A stretch of 5,189 bases of DNA from Armatimonadota bacterium (lineage in GTDB: Bacteria > Armatimonadota > UBA5829): contig JAOAGX010000172.1 of assembly GCA_026415535.1 (NCBI GenBank), positions 1 to 5,189 of the forward strand. Reading direction: 5' to 3'. The notes below the pieces were generated by a model, which did no database searches, was not told where the DNA came from, and saw nothing but the letters and a program-made list of their open reading frames with translations. The stretch's first letter is position 1; every line of letters starts with the position of its first letter. Shown here one piece after another: positions 1-5,189 of this stretch. Both the position numbers and the translations under genes were made by a program.

Positions 1-60
1 CATCAGCGCAATTGCGCTCATGCTCACACCGCCGATCCCTATTAAATGGTAGCGTTTCAT
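1..60 (-). CDS. murC: UDP-N-acetylmuramate--L-alanine ligase MurC, N-terminal fragment (cut by window edge)
   Basis: The reverse complement opens with ATG at 60-58 and reads MKRYHLIGIGGVSMSAIALM with no stop to the window edge. This is the N-terminal UDP-binding Rossmann motif of MurC (family form H-x-x-GIGGxGMSxIA). MurC adds L-Ala to UDP-MurNAc using ATP, the first peptide-building step in the cytoplasm. The ATG overlaps the TGA of murG as ATGA, a 4-nt overlap typical of translational coupling, and murC directly after murG is the usual dcw order. The third conserved Gly of the motif is Ser here (GGVSMS), a mild deviation. Only 20 of roughly 450-480 expected codons are present. Mpl shares this motif, but position favours MurC. 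Confidence 0.9.
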   Translation of the reverse strand, partial: MKRYHLIGIGGVSMSAIALM

Positions 61-1163
61 CCTTTGCGATTCTCTCTTGCAAGGCTTAACACCACATCAG
101 CAACGGTTCGAGCCGCATCGAGCTTCGCCAACGACCTGCTTGCTTTTGCCATTGATTCGAGCTTCCCCCGAGAAGAACGCAGCTCGCTCACCGCGTCGGC
201 TAGAACCTCACAAGTAAGCGAGTGTTCCTGAAACATTAACGCCGCACCGCGGTCAACTAAGTATCGCGCGTTGGCCATCTGCTCACCCGCCACCGCATGC
301 GGATAAGGCACAAGAATGCTGGGCAACCCAGCAGCCATAATCTCTGCAACAGTTGACGCCCCGCTTCGCCCAATCAGCAGATCAGCCGCAGCCATAGCAG
401 TTGGCATATCTAGGTAGGCTTCGATTCGATATCTTTCCTCAACTCCCTGCCCGGTGAAGGGTGGATTGGTATTTTCTATGTTTCGCGCGCCAACCTGATG
501 CAAAACCTGCGTCGAGCCATCGTCGAGCAACGGCCACGCACCAATTAGCAGCTCGTTGAGCATTCGAGCGCCCTGACTGCCACCAACCACCAACAAGGTA
601 AAAAGGTTCTCTCGAAGACCCAGCCTCCTCCTTGCTTCGGTTTTACCTGGCAGAACCAAAAACTCCTTACGCACCGGCAATCCCGTGACAACAACCTTTT
701 CTTGAGGAAACCACTGGGCCGTACTATCGAACGACAGACACACACGGTCTGCTACCCGAGCCAACCAGCGATTAGTGCGACCTGGAATTACATTTTGCTC
801 ATGGATAACTACTTGCCCGCCAAGTGTCCGCTGCGCAACCAGCACAGCCGCTGTAGTGTAGCCTCCAGTCCCGATCAAAACCTCCGGAGCAAATTCTCGA
901 AGGATTCGACGCGCTCGCAATACGCCTAGCAAAAGCTTCAGTAATGAAACTGCATTTTGAGCTGACAATGACCTCCTCAGCGGCGAGCTGGGAACCGCTC
1001 TAAAAGGGATGCCGGCTTCCGTAACAATTCGGCCTTCTGGACCGTGTAAACTACCTACGTACAGCAGTTCTACCGTAGGTTCTAATTCTCGAAGCGCCTG
1101 CGCCACGCTGATGGCCGGATATATGTGCCCGCCTGTGCCGCCGCCGGTAAGAGCTATCCTCAT
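57..1163 (-). CDS. murG: UDP-GlcNAc:undecaprenyl-PP-MurNAc-pentapeptide GlcNAc transferase MurG
   Basis: MurG transfers GlcNAc from UDP-GlcNAc to lipid I, giving lipid II, at the inner face of the cytoplasmic membrane (GT28 family, GT-B fold). The 368-residue product has normal family length. The N-terminal domain carries the glycine-rich loop GGGTGGHIYPA at residues 7-17, GTGGY at 98-102, HEQN at 121-124 and GLPVR at 161-165. The C-terminal UDP-GlcNAc domain has GGSQGA at 194-199, RSGAS..AE at 266-274, PYPHA at 286-290 and EQMANA at 294-299. The ATG at 1163 places the first glycine loop at the usual distance from the N-terminus, so this start is secure. Only weak purine-rich sequence (AAGAGA) precedes it, which suggests dependence on translation of ftsW, with which it overlaps by 113 nt. 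Its TGA overlaps the murC ATG. Confidence 0.97.
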   Translation of the reverse strand: MRIALTGGGTGGHIYPAISVAQALRELEPTVELLYVGSLHGPEGRIVTEAGIPFRAVPSSPLRRSLSAQNAVSLLKLLLGVLRARRILREFAPEVLIGTGGYTTAAVLVAQRTLGGQVVIHEQNVIPGRTNRWLARVADRVCLSFDSTAQWFPQEKVVVTGLPVRKEFLVLPGKTEARRRLGLRENLFTLLVVGGSQGARMLNELLIGAWPLLDDGSTQVLHQVGARNIENTNPPFTGQGVEERYRIEAYLDMPTAMAAADLLIGRSGASTVAEIMAAGLPSILVPYPHAVAGEQMANARYLVDRGAALMFQEHSLTCEVLADAVSELRSSRGKLESMAKASRSLAKLDAARTVADVVLSLARENRKG

Positions 1164-2295
1164 CGCTTGTCTCTTGCTGAAGTTCGACTTCTATTTGCCT
1201 CGATATGGAAAGCAACAACCCCACACCCGTAAGCATAATTACCATTGATGACCCACCGTAGCTAATGAACGGCATCGGCAAGCCCGTCGCTGGGATCGAG
1301 TTGGTTGCCACTGCCATGTTTATGATCGCCTGCATACTCACGGCTGACGTAATACCACTCGCTACCAGCGACCCATACAAACTGTTGCACTTGCGCGCCA
1401 CCCCAAACCCACATACGGCAAATGCACCAAATAACACCACCAGGGCCAGGCTTCCCACAAGACCAGTTTCTTCGGCAATAGTCGCGTAGATGTAGTCCGT
1501 CGAGGCAGCAGGGAGGTATGATTTTACTCGTCCTTGACATAGGCCAAGGCCAGTAATTCCGCCGGTTCCAAAACCGATTAGAGAATGCACAATCTGGTAC
1601 CCGGTGTCATATCTGTGAGCCCACGGGTCGCGAAAGGCTTCCACACGCGCACTGCAATGCGGCACAATGCACATCATCATGTAAACAAGCGCCAGCCCCC
1701 CTACAGCCGTCGGTACAAGCCAACGCTTTTTTGCTCCAGCAGCCGCAAACATCACGAACACTATCGAAGAGAGAACTACGGCTGTTCCCAGATCCGGCTC
1801 AACGACAACCAGACCTATAACGGCCAAAGAAACTATCAACGAGCCCAACCATCTTCTCTCGGCCCCTCTGGCAAAAACCTGCGCCCGTCCCAATGATCTC
1901 GCAAGGTACAATATAAGGACCAACTTAGCCAGCTCGGAAGGTTGAAAAGATAATGGACCGACCCTAAACCAGCTCCTCGACCCATTCACCTTGTGTCCTA
2001 TCCCCGGAACCAACACCATGATCAGCAACATAACGCAAACAATTAGCGCCACAACACTTAGCTTTCGCAGGGCTTCGACCGGAATAATCGACGCAAGCAT
2101 CATACACACCAGTCCTATAGACGCGTAGGCCAACTGGCGTTTGGCGAAGTACCATATATCGTGATCGTACACACCTAGATCAACGCTTCTAACATAACTC
2201 GCGTCAAAGACGAAAACCACGCCTATCACTACAAGCGCTACCGCGAGCCCTAATAACCAAACATTAGGCGGTCCGATTTCTGCCGGCTTTCTCAC
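1051..2295 (-). CDS. ftsW: Septal SEDS peptidoglycan glycosyltransferase FtsW
   Basis: FtsW is the multi-spanning SEDS protein that polymerises lipid II at the division septum with a partner class B PBP. Residue numbers here count from a GTG at 2304. Hydrophobic segments run from about residue 16 to 367. SEDS landmarks are FQPSELAKL at 120-128, VEPDLGTA at 168-175, the loop RVEAFRDPW..DTGYQ at 220-237, GFGTGG at 244-249, LPAASTDYIYATIAEETG at 264-281 and PFISYGGSS at 345-353. The position between murD and murG separates it from RodA. I prefer the GTG at 2295, because GAGGAG lies 8 nt upstream of it and abuts the GTG at 2304; a 2304 start would add three residues. The natural protein probably ends near residue 380. 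The last ~32 residues are Arg-rich, read from murG DNA in another frame, and may be an overprinted tail or the result of an assembly indel. In the catalytic loop, His sits where E. coli RodA has Asp262. Confidence 0.95.
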   Translation of the reverse strand: MRKPAEIGPPNVWLLGLAVALVVIGVVFVFDASYVRSVDLGVYDHDIWYFAKRQLAYASIGLVCMMLASIIPVEALRKLSVVALIVCVMLLIMVLVPGIGHKVNGSRSWFRVGPLSFQPSELAKLVLILYLARSLGRAQVFARGAERRWLGSLIVSLAVIGLVVVEPDLGTAVVLSSIVFVMFAAAGAKKRWLVPTAVGGLALVYMMMCIVPHCSARVEAFRDPWAHRYDTGYQIVHSLIGFGTGGITGLGLCQGRVKSYLPAASTDYIYATIAEETGLVGSLALVVLFGAFAVCGFGVARKCNSLYGSLVASGITSAVSMQAIINMAVATNSIPATGLPMPFISYGGSSMVIMLTGVGLLLSISRQIEVELQQETSDEDSSYRRRHRRAHISGHQRGAGASRIRTYGRTAVRR

Positions 2296-2303
2296 TTCGC
2301 TCA

Positions 2304-2309
2304 CTCCTC
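2304..2309 (-). promoter_or_regulatory. Shine-Dalgarno site of ftsW, decides its start
   Basis: The minus strand reads GAGGAG here, just after the murD stop. It is separated by 8 nt from the in-frame GTG at 2295, ideal spacing, while it touches the upstream GTG at 2304. A weaker AAGG at 2315-2312 could serve the 2304 start instead. The site favours translation from 2295. Confidence 0.65.
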
Positions 2310-2313
2310 ACCC

Positions 2314-3822
2314 TTAATCACTAAACGAACTCTCGTCCGGCCCGAGCGACCTCACAACTTCCTTGAACACCCGGCCGCGGTGCTCGAACGAGTCGAACAT
2401 GTCGAAACTCGCACAGCCCGGCGTGAGCACCACAACGTCACCAGGCTCGGCGACTGATCGCGCCTTGTAAACAGCCTCCTCCATCGATCCAGCCTCGGAA
2501 ATAGCGTGGAAGTCGGCGCGTTCTGCCGCCCGACGAATCAGGCCAGCGTCAGTCCCAATCAAAACAACGTGCTTGGCCTTTCTTCGAAAAACTTCTGCAA
2601 GAGGAGTGTAGTCGGAACCTTTGTCTTTGCCGCCCGCGATCACTATCTGAGGTTCATCAATGGCCTCGATCGAACGAACGGCGGCTTCGACATTGGTGCA
2701 CATCGAGTTATTGACGTAGCGGACACCATCGATCACCGCCACCGTCTCCAAGCGGTGCTCGACGCCGGTAAATCTGCGAACGGCTTCCCTCACACTTTCA
2801 GACCTCGCTCCAAATGCAATAGCAGCACATGCCGCAGCAAGTACGTTCTCTACGTTGTGCTCGCCTGGAATCCGGATGTCCGAACGAGAACAGACACGAA
2901 ATTCCTCGTCGCCAAGGCGAACAATCAGATCCTCACCGCGAATGAATGACCCCTCTTCAACCTCGGAAAACCGAGCAAAACGCAGCACGCGTCCTCGTAG
3001 ATTCGGTGCCATGGCCGCAGTGAACGGATTCTCCGCATTGATGATCGCGTAATCCGATTCCGTCTGATTTTCGAATATCCGGGCTTTGAGCGAGGCATAC
3101 TCTTTGATATCTGCGTGGCGGTCAAGATGATCGCTCGATACGTTCAGCACTGCTGCTATGCGAGGCCGAAATGAGCTGATCCATTCGAGTTGAAACGTGC
3201 TGACCTCAGCAACGATGACGCCGCCCCGACCAGCGCGGATAGCGGCGGTTATGAGTGGCACAGGACCTTCCCCAACCCCTTCTTTGTAAGGAGCGGAAAA
3301 ACCTGAATTTCCACTATCCTCCCTTTGGCTATGAAGACAGGTTTGCAATGATTTCCCCCCTCCTAAGAAAGGATTCAGTGAGGTAACCCCCGCCACGTTG
3401 CCCGCAACAAACGTCTCCCTGCCATCAGCCGCTAATATCAGACCGGTAAGAACGGTAGTAGTTGTCTTGCCATTCGTACCCGTGATCGCAATGATTGGAG
3501 CTTTAGACAAACGAAAGGCCAGCTCGATTTCAGAAACGATTTCGATACCAAGACGCTCGGCTTCGGCAAACACTGGTAGTGTCCGCGGCACGCCGGGGCT
3601 CGGAACTAGTAGGTCCACATCTATAAGATCCACATCGTCTGTGCCCACGCGAGTCTCGACGCCGAGTTTGTGTGCAACTTCAACCGCTTCGGCGAGTTTG
3701 GACTCGTCTTTTCTGTCATAAAGAACGATGCGCGCACCCAGTCCTGCCATCGCCTCCGCAACGGCAAGACCCGTTCGAGCCATTCCTATAACAGCTATGC
3801 GTTTGTCGCGATAGTCATCCAT
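2314..3822 (-). CDS. murD: UDP-N-acetylmuramoyl-L-alanine--D-glutamate ligase MurD with an internal 42-residue insertion
   Basis: MurD adds D-Glu to UDP-MurNAc-L-Ala with ATP in the cytoplasm. Landmarks: N-terminal Rossmann GMARTG at residues 13-18; P-loop GTNGKTTTT at 115-123; GNVAG at 141-145 (the GNIG substrate loop); EVSTFQLE at 206-213; DHLDRH at 231-236; the lysine expected to be carbamylated, K246, in ASLKARIF; GEHNVEN at 320-326; GGKDKGSDY at 397-405; and CASFDMFDSFEHRG at 470-483. Length is 502 residues against the usual 440-465. The excess is explained by residues 146-187, an insertion between GNVAG and VPLITAA whose DNA is palindromic; removing it gives 460 residues and normal spacing. 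The usual NDSKATN-like motif reads NNSMCTN (371-377), losing the lysine. The ATG at 3822 follows AGGG with a 7-nt spacer and gives a standard N-terminus. The gene stands 56 nt after mraY, and its TAA is within 20 nt of the ftsW start. Confidence 0.96.
   Translation of the reverse strand: MDDYRDKRIAVIGMARTGLAVAEAMAGLGARIVLYDRKDESKLAEAVEVAHKLGVETRVGTDDVDLIDVDLLVPSPGVPRTLPVFAEAERLGIEIVSEIELAFRLSKAPIIAITGTNGKTTTTVLTGLILAADGRETFVAGNVAGVTSLNPFLGGGKSLQTCLHSQREDSGNSGFSAPYKEGVGEGPVPLITAAIRAGRGGVIVAEVSTFQLEWISSFRPRIAAVLNVSSDHLDRHADIKEYASLKARIFENQTESDYAIINAENPFTAAMAPNLRGRVLRFARFSEVEEGSFIRGEDLIVRLGDEEFRVCSRSDIRIPGEHNVENVLAAACAAIAFGARSESVREAVRRFTGVEHRLETVAVIDGVRYVNNSMCTNVEAAVRSIEAIDEPQIVIAGGKDKGSDYTPLAEVFRRKAKHVVLIGTDAGLIRRAAERADFHAISEAGSMEEAVYKARSVAEPGDVVVLTPGCASFDMFDSFEHRGRVFKEVVRSLGPDESSFSD
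3262..3387 (-). repeat. In-frame insertion within murD, probable palindromic repeat element
   Basis: These 126 nt encode MurD residues 146-187 (VTSLNPFLGGGKS...GVGEGP), which break the family alignment between GNVAG and VPLITAAIRAGRGGVIVAEVSTFQLE. Without them the GNxxG to E(V/L)S(S/T)FQLE distance matches E. coli and B. subtilis MurD. The insert length is a multiple of three and the frame stays open. Its composition differs from the host gene: it is rich in Gly, Ser and Asn, has no MurD-like motifs, and its DNA has C-runs and A-runs. The ends are set by the protein alignment, so they are uncertain by a few bases. No clear target-site duplication is visible. Confidence 0.75.
3278..3372. repeat. 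Imperfect long inverted repeat inside the murD insertion
   Basis: The left arm CCTTCTTTGTAAGGAG (3278-3293) followed by CGGAAA is matched by the reverse complement of the right arm, CCTTTCTTAGGAG with GGGGGAAA (about 3352-3371), with a few mismatches and gaps. Nested inside, AAACCTG (3299-3305) is perfectly complementary to CAGGTTT (3338-3344). The whole piece could fold as one long hairpin in DNA or RNA. Each outer arm also holds its own small inverted repeat (CCTT...AAGG and TCCT...AGGA), a design common in dispersed small palindromic repeats. Confidence 0.7.
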
Positions 3823-3829
3823 ACAAGAA

Positions 3830-3833
3830 CCCT
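3830..3833 (-). promoter_or_regulatory. Shine-Dalgarno site of murD (moderate)
   Basis: AGGG on the minus strand lies 7 nt before the murD ATG at 3822. It sits in the 56-nt mraY-murD spacer (3823-3878), where I see no promoter or terminator. Confidence 0.5.
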
Positions 3834-3878
3834 AAGTCAATGCAAAATCGGCCGGCCACACTGCACGCCAAGGACAGG

Positions 3879-4949
3879 TCACCATAGCCGCCAAACTGCA
3901 CCGGCAAATCCGATGAGCGCCGCAACCGCGCCCATTATCCAAAACCGAACCACCACAGTCTGCTCAGGCCAATTGGACAATTCAAAATGGTGATGGACCG
4001 GGCTCTTTTTGAATATGCGACGGCCAGCACCGGTAGTTATTCGCGTATACTTGAAAACCGCCCACTGAATGGCACTCGAAAGACCATCCAAAACGAACAC
4101 AAGTCCGACAACAATCATCAGCACCTCTCGGTGCATCAGGATCGCAATCGCCGGAAGCGCTGCACCAATCGCCATCGAACCGGTGTCACCCATAAAGACT
4201 TTCGCCGGATTCGCGTTGAACCACAGAAACGCCAAGCACGCACCAGCTATTGCCGGCAAAAGTGCAAATAGAGCCAGGTCGCACTCGCTTCGCACGCCAC
4301 CAGGCAACAGAAGTAGACATGCTATCAACGCCGAGCAGGCTATAATCGTAAGTCCCGACGCCAGACCGTCCAAACCGTCGGTTATGTTGATGAAGTTCGC
4401 CATACCAACGATGTAAAGAACAGAAAAAAACCAGTACGGGATACCGCCGAGGACCGTTTGTCCCCCCACCATCAGGACCGGAAGGAACTCACCCGGTCTG
4501 TGCAACGCTAGCCAGATCACGAACGCAACCGCCAAAAGCGTTTGAACCGCAGCCTTCGGCCTGCTTGCAATGCCTCGCACACCTCGAACAGGTCGCATAG
4601 TCAGATAGTCGTCAACCATACCTACTGTGGCGTAAGCCAATGTTAGCAGAAGAACAGCAGCAACATCCGGACACCACGAAGAAGCCAAACCCAAGCCTGC
4701 AACATTCAGACTCGAACTCCTCGATGCAAAGAGCGTCGTTAGCACCCCGGCAAGAACACCGGCGATAATGATCAAACCGCCCATAGTAGGCGTGCCTTCT
4801 TTCGCCCGGTGCGATTCGGGACCGTCCTCACTTATCACCTGACGCGCGCCACGCCGCTTGAGCATGGCAATCACACCCGGACCAAACGCCACTGACGCTA
4901 TGAACGCCGCCGCGAATGGCAGCACTATCAGGACAGTCTCACCCCGCAA
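3879..4949 (-). CDS. mraY: Phospho-N-acetylmuramoyl-pentapeptide transferase MraY (lipid I synthase)
   Basis: MraY is the polytopic membrane enzyme that moves phospho-MurNAc-pentapeptide from UDP onto undecaprenyl phosphate, forming lipid I. The 356-residue product matches family length (E. coli 360), with about ten hydrophobic segments. Motifs: SHRAKEGTPTMGG at 46-58; VDDY at 112-115 with the Mg-binding Asp pair D113/D114; NITDGLDGLASG at 188-199; FMGDTGS at 252-258 with D255; and SPVHHHFEL at 316-324, followed by NWPEQTVVVRFWI. The Glu usual in the FVxExxSxxxQ stretch is Asp here (LDGLSSAIQ, D288), a conservative change. The start is TTG at 4949: GGAGGG lies 5 nt upstream, no ATG is nearby, and the N-terminus keeps its full first hydrophobic segment. 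It overlaps the murF end by 11 nt, implying translational coupling. Confidence 0.96.
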   Translation of the reverse strand: MRGETVLIVLPFAAAFIASVAFGPGVIAMLKRRGARQVISEDGPESHRAKEGTPTMGGLIIIAGVLAGVLTTLFASRSSSLNVAGLGLASSWCPDVAAVLLLTLAYATVGMVDDYLTMRPVRGVRGIASRPKAAVQTLLAVAFVIWLALHRPGEFLPVLMVGGQTVLGGIPYWFFSVLYIVGMANFINITDGLDGLASGLTIIACSALIACLLLLPGGVRSECDLALFALLPAIAGACLAFLWFNANPAKVFMGDTGSMAIGAALPAIAILMHREVLMIVVGLVFVLDGLSSAIQWAVFKYTRITTGAGRRIFKKSPVHHHFELSNWPEQTVVVRFWIMGAVAALIGFAGAVWRLW

Positions 4950-5147
4950 GCAAACCCTCCACTACCCGCTCCATCCTCATCGCACGGGAGCCCTTTACCA
5001 ACACCACATCATGCTCGCGCACTTTGGCAGGAACTTCCCGCGCTGCTTCGTGGCTGTCTTCATACTCGCTGACTCGCTCGACTGGCATCCCAGCGTCTAT
5101 AGCCGCGCGCGAAATGAGTCTTGCCAACCGACCAACCACAACAAGCA
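4939..5147 (-). CDS. murF: UDP-N-acetylmuramoyl-tripeptide--D-alanyl-D-alanine ligase MurF, C-terminal fragment
   Basis: About 69 codons of the C-terminal ligase domain remain. The diagnostic stretch is DVVLVKGSRAMRMERVVEGL near the end, the MurF form of GDxVLVKGSRxxxME; it is preceded by a hydrophobic strand (LVVVGRLA) and the EYEDSHEAA segment. MurF joins D-Ala-D-Ala to the UDP-MurNAc-tripeptide, completing the cytoplasmic precursor handed to MraY. The upstream part is missing because the genomic sequence ends at 5147. Beyond it lies adapter, which contributes the first base of an apparent GTG start (5148-5146) and an in-frame TAA (5157-5155). The true gene should have roughly 380 more codons. 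Its TGA at 4941-4939 overlaps the mraY start. Confidence 0.9.
4955..4960 (-). promoter_or_regulatory. Shine-Dalgarno site of mraY, decides its TTG start
   Basis: GGAGGG on the minus strand, inside the murF 3' coding end, is followed by 5 nt and then TTG at 4949. The strong match and good spacing support the non-ATG start. Confidence 0.75.
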
Positions 5148-5189
5148 CTGTCTCTTATACACATCTGACGCTGCCGACGAGCGAGCTAG
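5148..5189 (+). other. Nextera (Tn5 mosaic end) sequencing adapter, non-genomic
   Basis: Positions 5148-5166 read CTGTCTCTTATACACATCT, the reverse complement of the 19-bp Tn5 mosaic end. GACGCTGCCGACGA follows at 5167-5180, which is the rest of the Illumina Nextera read-1 adapter read outward from an insert. The last nine bases (5181-5189) fall where an i5 index of eight bases plus the next constant base (G) would be. This is library sequence left untrimmed at the contig end, not a transposon remnant. Confidence 0.97.

Noticed and set aside
1585..1896. 103-codon plus-strand open frame opposite ftsW
   Set aside because: Shadow of ftsW; its His/Arg/Asn-rich composition is typical of antisense to a membrane-protein gene.
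2506..2949. 147-codon plus-strand open frame opposite murD
   Set aside because: It is antisense to clear murD coding sequence with conserved motifs, and its translation has no recognisable domain or convincing ribosome site.
3278..3372. Rho-independent terminator between or within genes
   Set aside because: The palindrome lies in the middle of murD with an open frame across it, has many mismatches and lacks a U-tract following a compact stem, so a terminator role is unsupported.
3262..3387. Intein or group II intron in murD
   Set aside because: At 126 nt it is far too short, and it has no intein splice-junction residues or intron domains; a repeat insertion explains it better.
3823..3878. 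Promoter in the mraY-murD spacer
   Set aside because: Only 56 nt, with no convincing -35/-10 pair; the context fits one continuous operon.
4939..5148. A complete small 69-residue protein starting at GTG 5148
   Set aside because: Its first base comes from the adapter and its sequence is the MurF C-terminus; it is a truncated gene, not a small protein.
5148..5166. Tn5/IS50 mosaic end suggesting a transposon insertion in murF
   Set aside because: It is followed directly by the Illumina-specific GACGCTGCCGACGA rather than IS50 sequence, so it is library adapter.

Overview
The window is a stretch of a bacterial dcw (division and cell wall) cluster. It is almost fully coding, and every gene lies on the minus strand. 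In transcription order (right to left) it holds murF (3' end only), mraY, murD, ftsW, murG and murC (first 20 codons only). This is the classical murF-mraY-murD-ftsW-murG-murC order found across many peptidoglycan-making phyla. Moderate G+C, visible Shine-Dalgarno sequences and TTG/GTG starts fit an ordinary eubacterium. The proteins do not look closely enterobacterial or Bacillus-like; I cannot place the phylum from the sequence alone (a weak impression of an Armatimonadota-like lineage would need a search).

Layout: positions 1-60 carry the N-terminus of MurC, whose ATG overlaps the murG TGA by 4 nt. murG lies at 57-1163. ftsW lies at 1051-2295 (or to 2304) and overlaps the start of murG by 113 nt, which is unusually long. 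murD lies at 2314-3822, followed by a 56-nt gap, then mraY at 3879-4949 with a TTG start inside the 3' end of murF. The murF fragment occupies 4939-5147. There is no gap longer than 60 nt, and I see no promoter, terminator, RNA gene or CRISPR array. The tight packing implies one transcription unit with translational coupling.

Together the genes cover the end of cytoplasmic precursor synthesis (MurC, MurD and MurF add L-Ala, D-Glu and D-Ala-D-Ala), the two lipid-linked steps (MraY makes lipid I, MurG makes lipid II) and polymerisation at the septum (FtsW).

Two things stand out. First, murD carries an in-frame insertion of about 126 nt (42 codons, 3262-3387). Its DNA is an imperfect palindrome, so it looks like a small mobile palindromic repeat that has become part of the protein, comparable in principle to Rickettsia palindromic elements. 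Second, the right end (5148-5189) is not genomic: it is Nextera/Tn5 sequencing adapter, so the contig ends artificially and the apparent start of the last reading frame is an artefact. Smaller points are the long ftsW/murG overlap (real, or a one-base assembly error), a changed catalytic-Asp position in FtsW and an altered NDSKATN-type motif in MurD.
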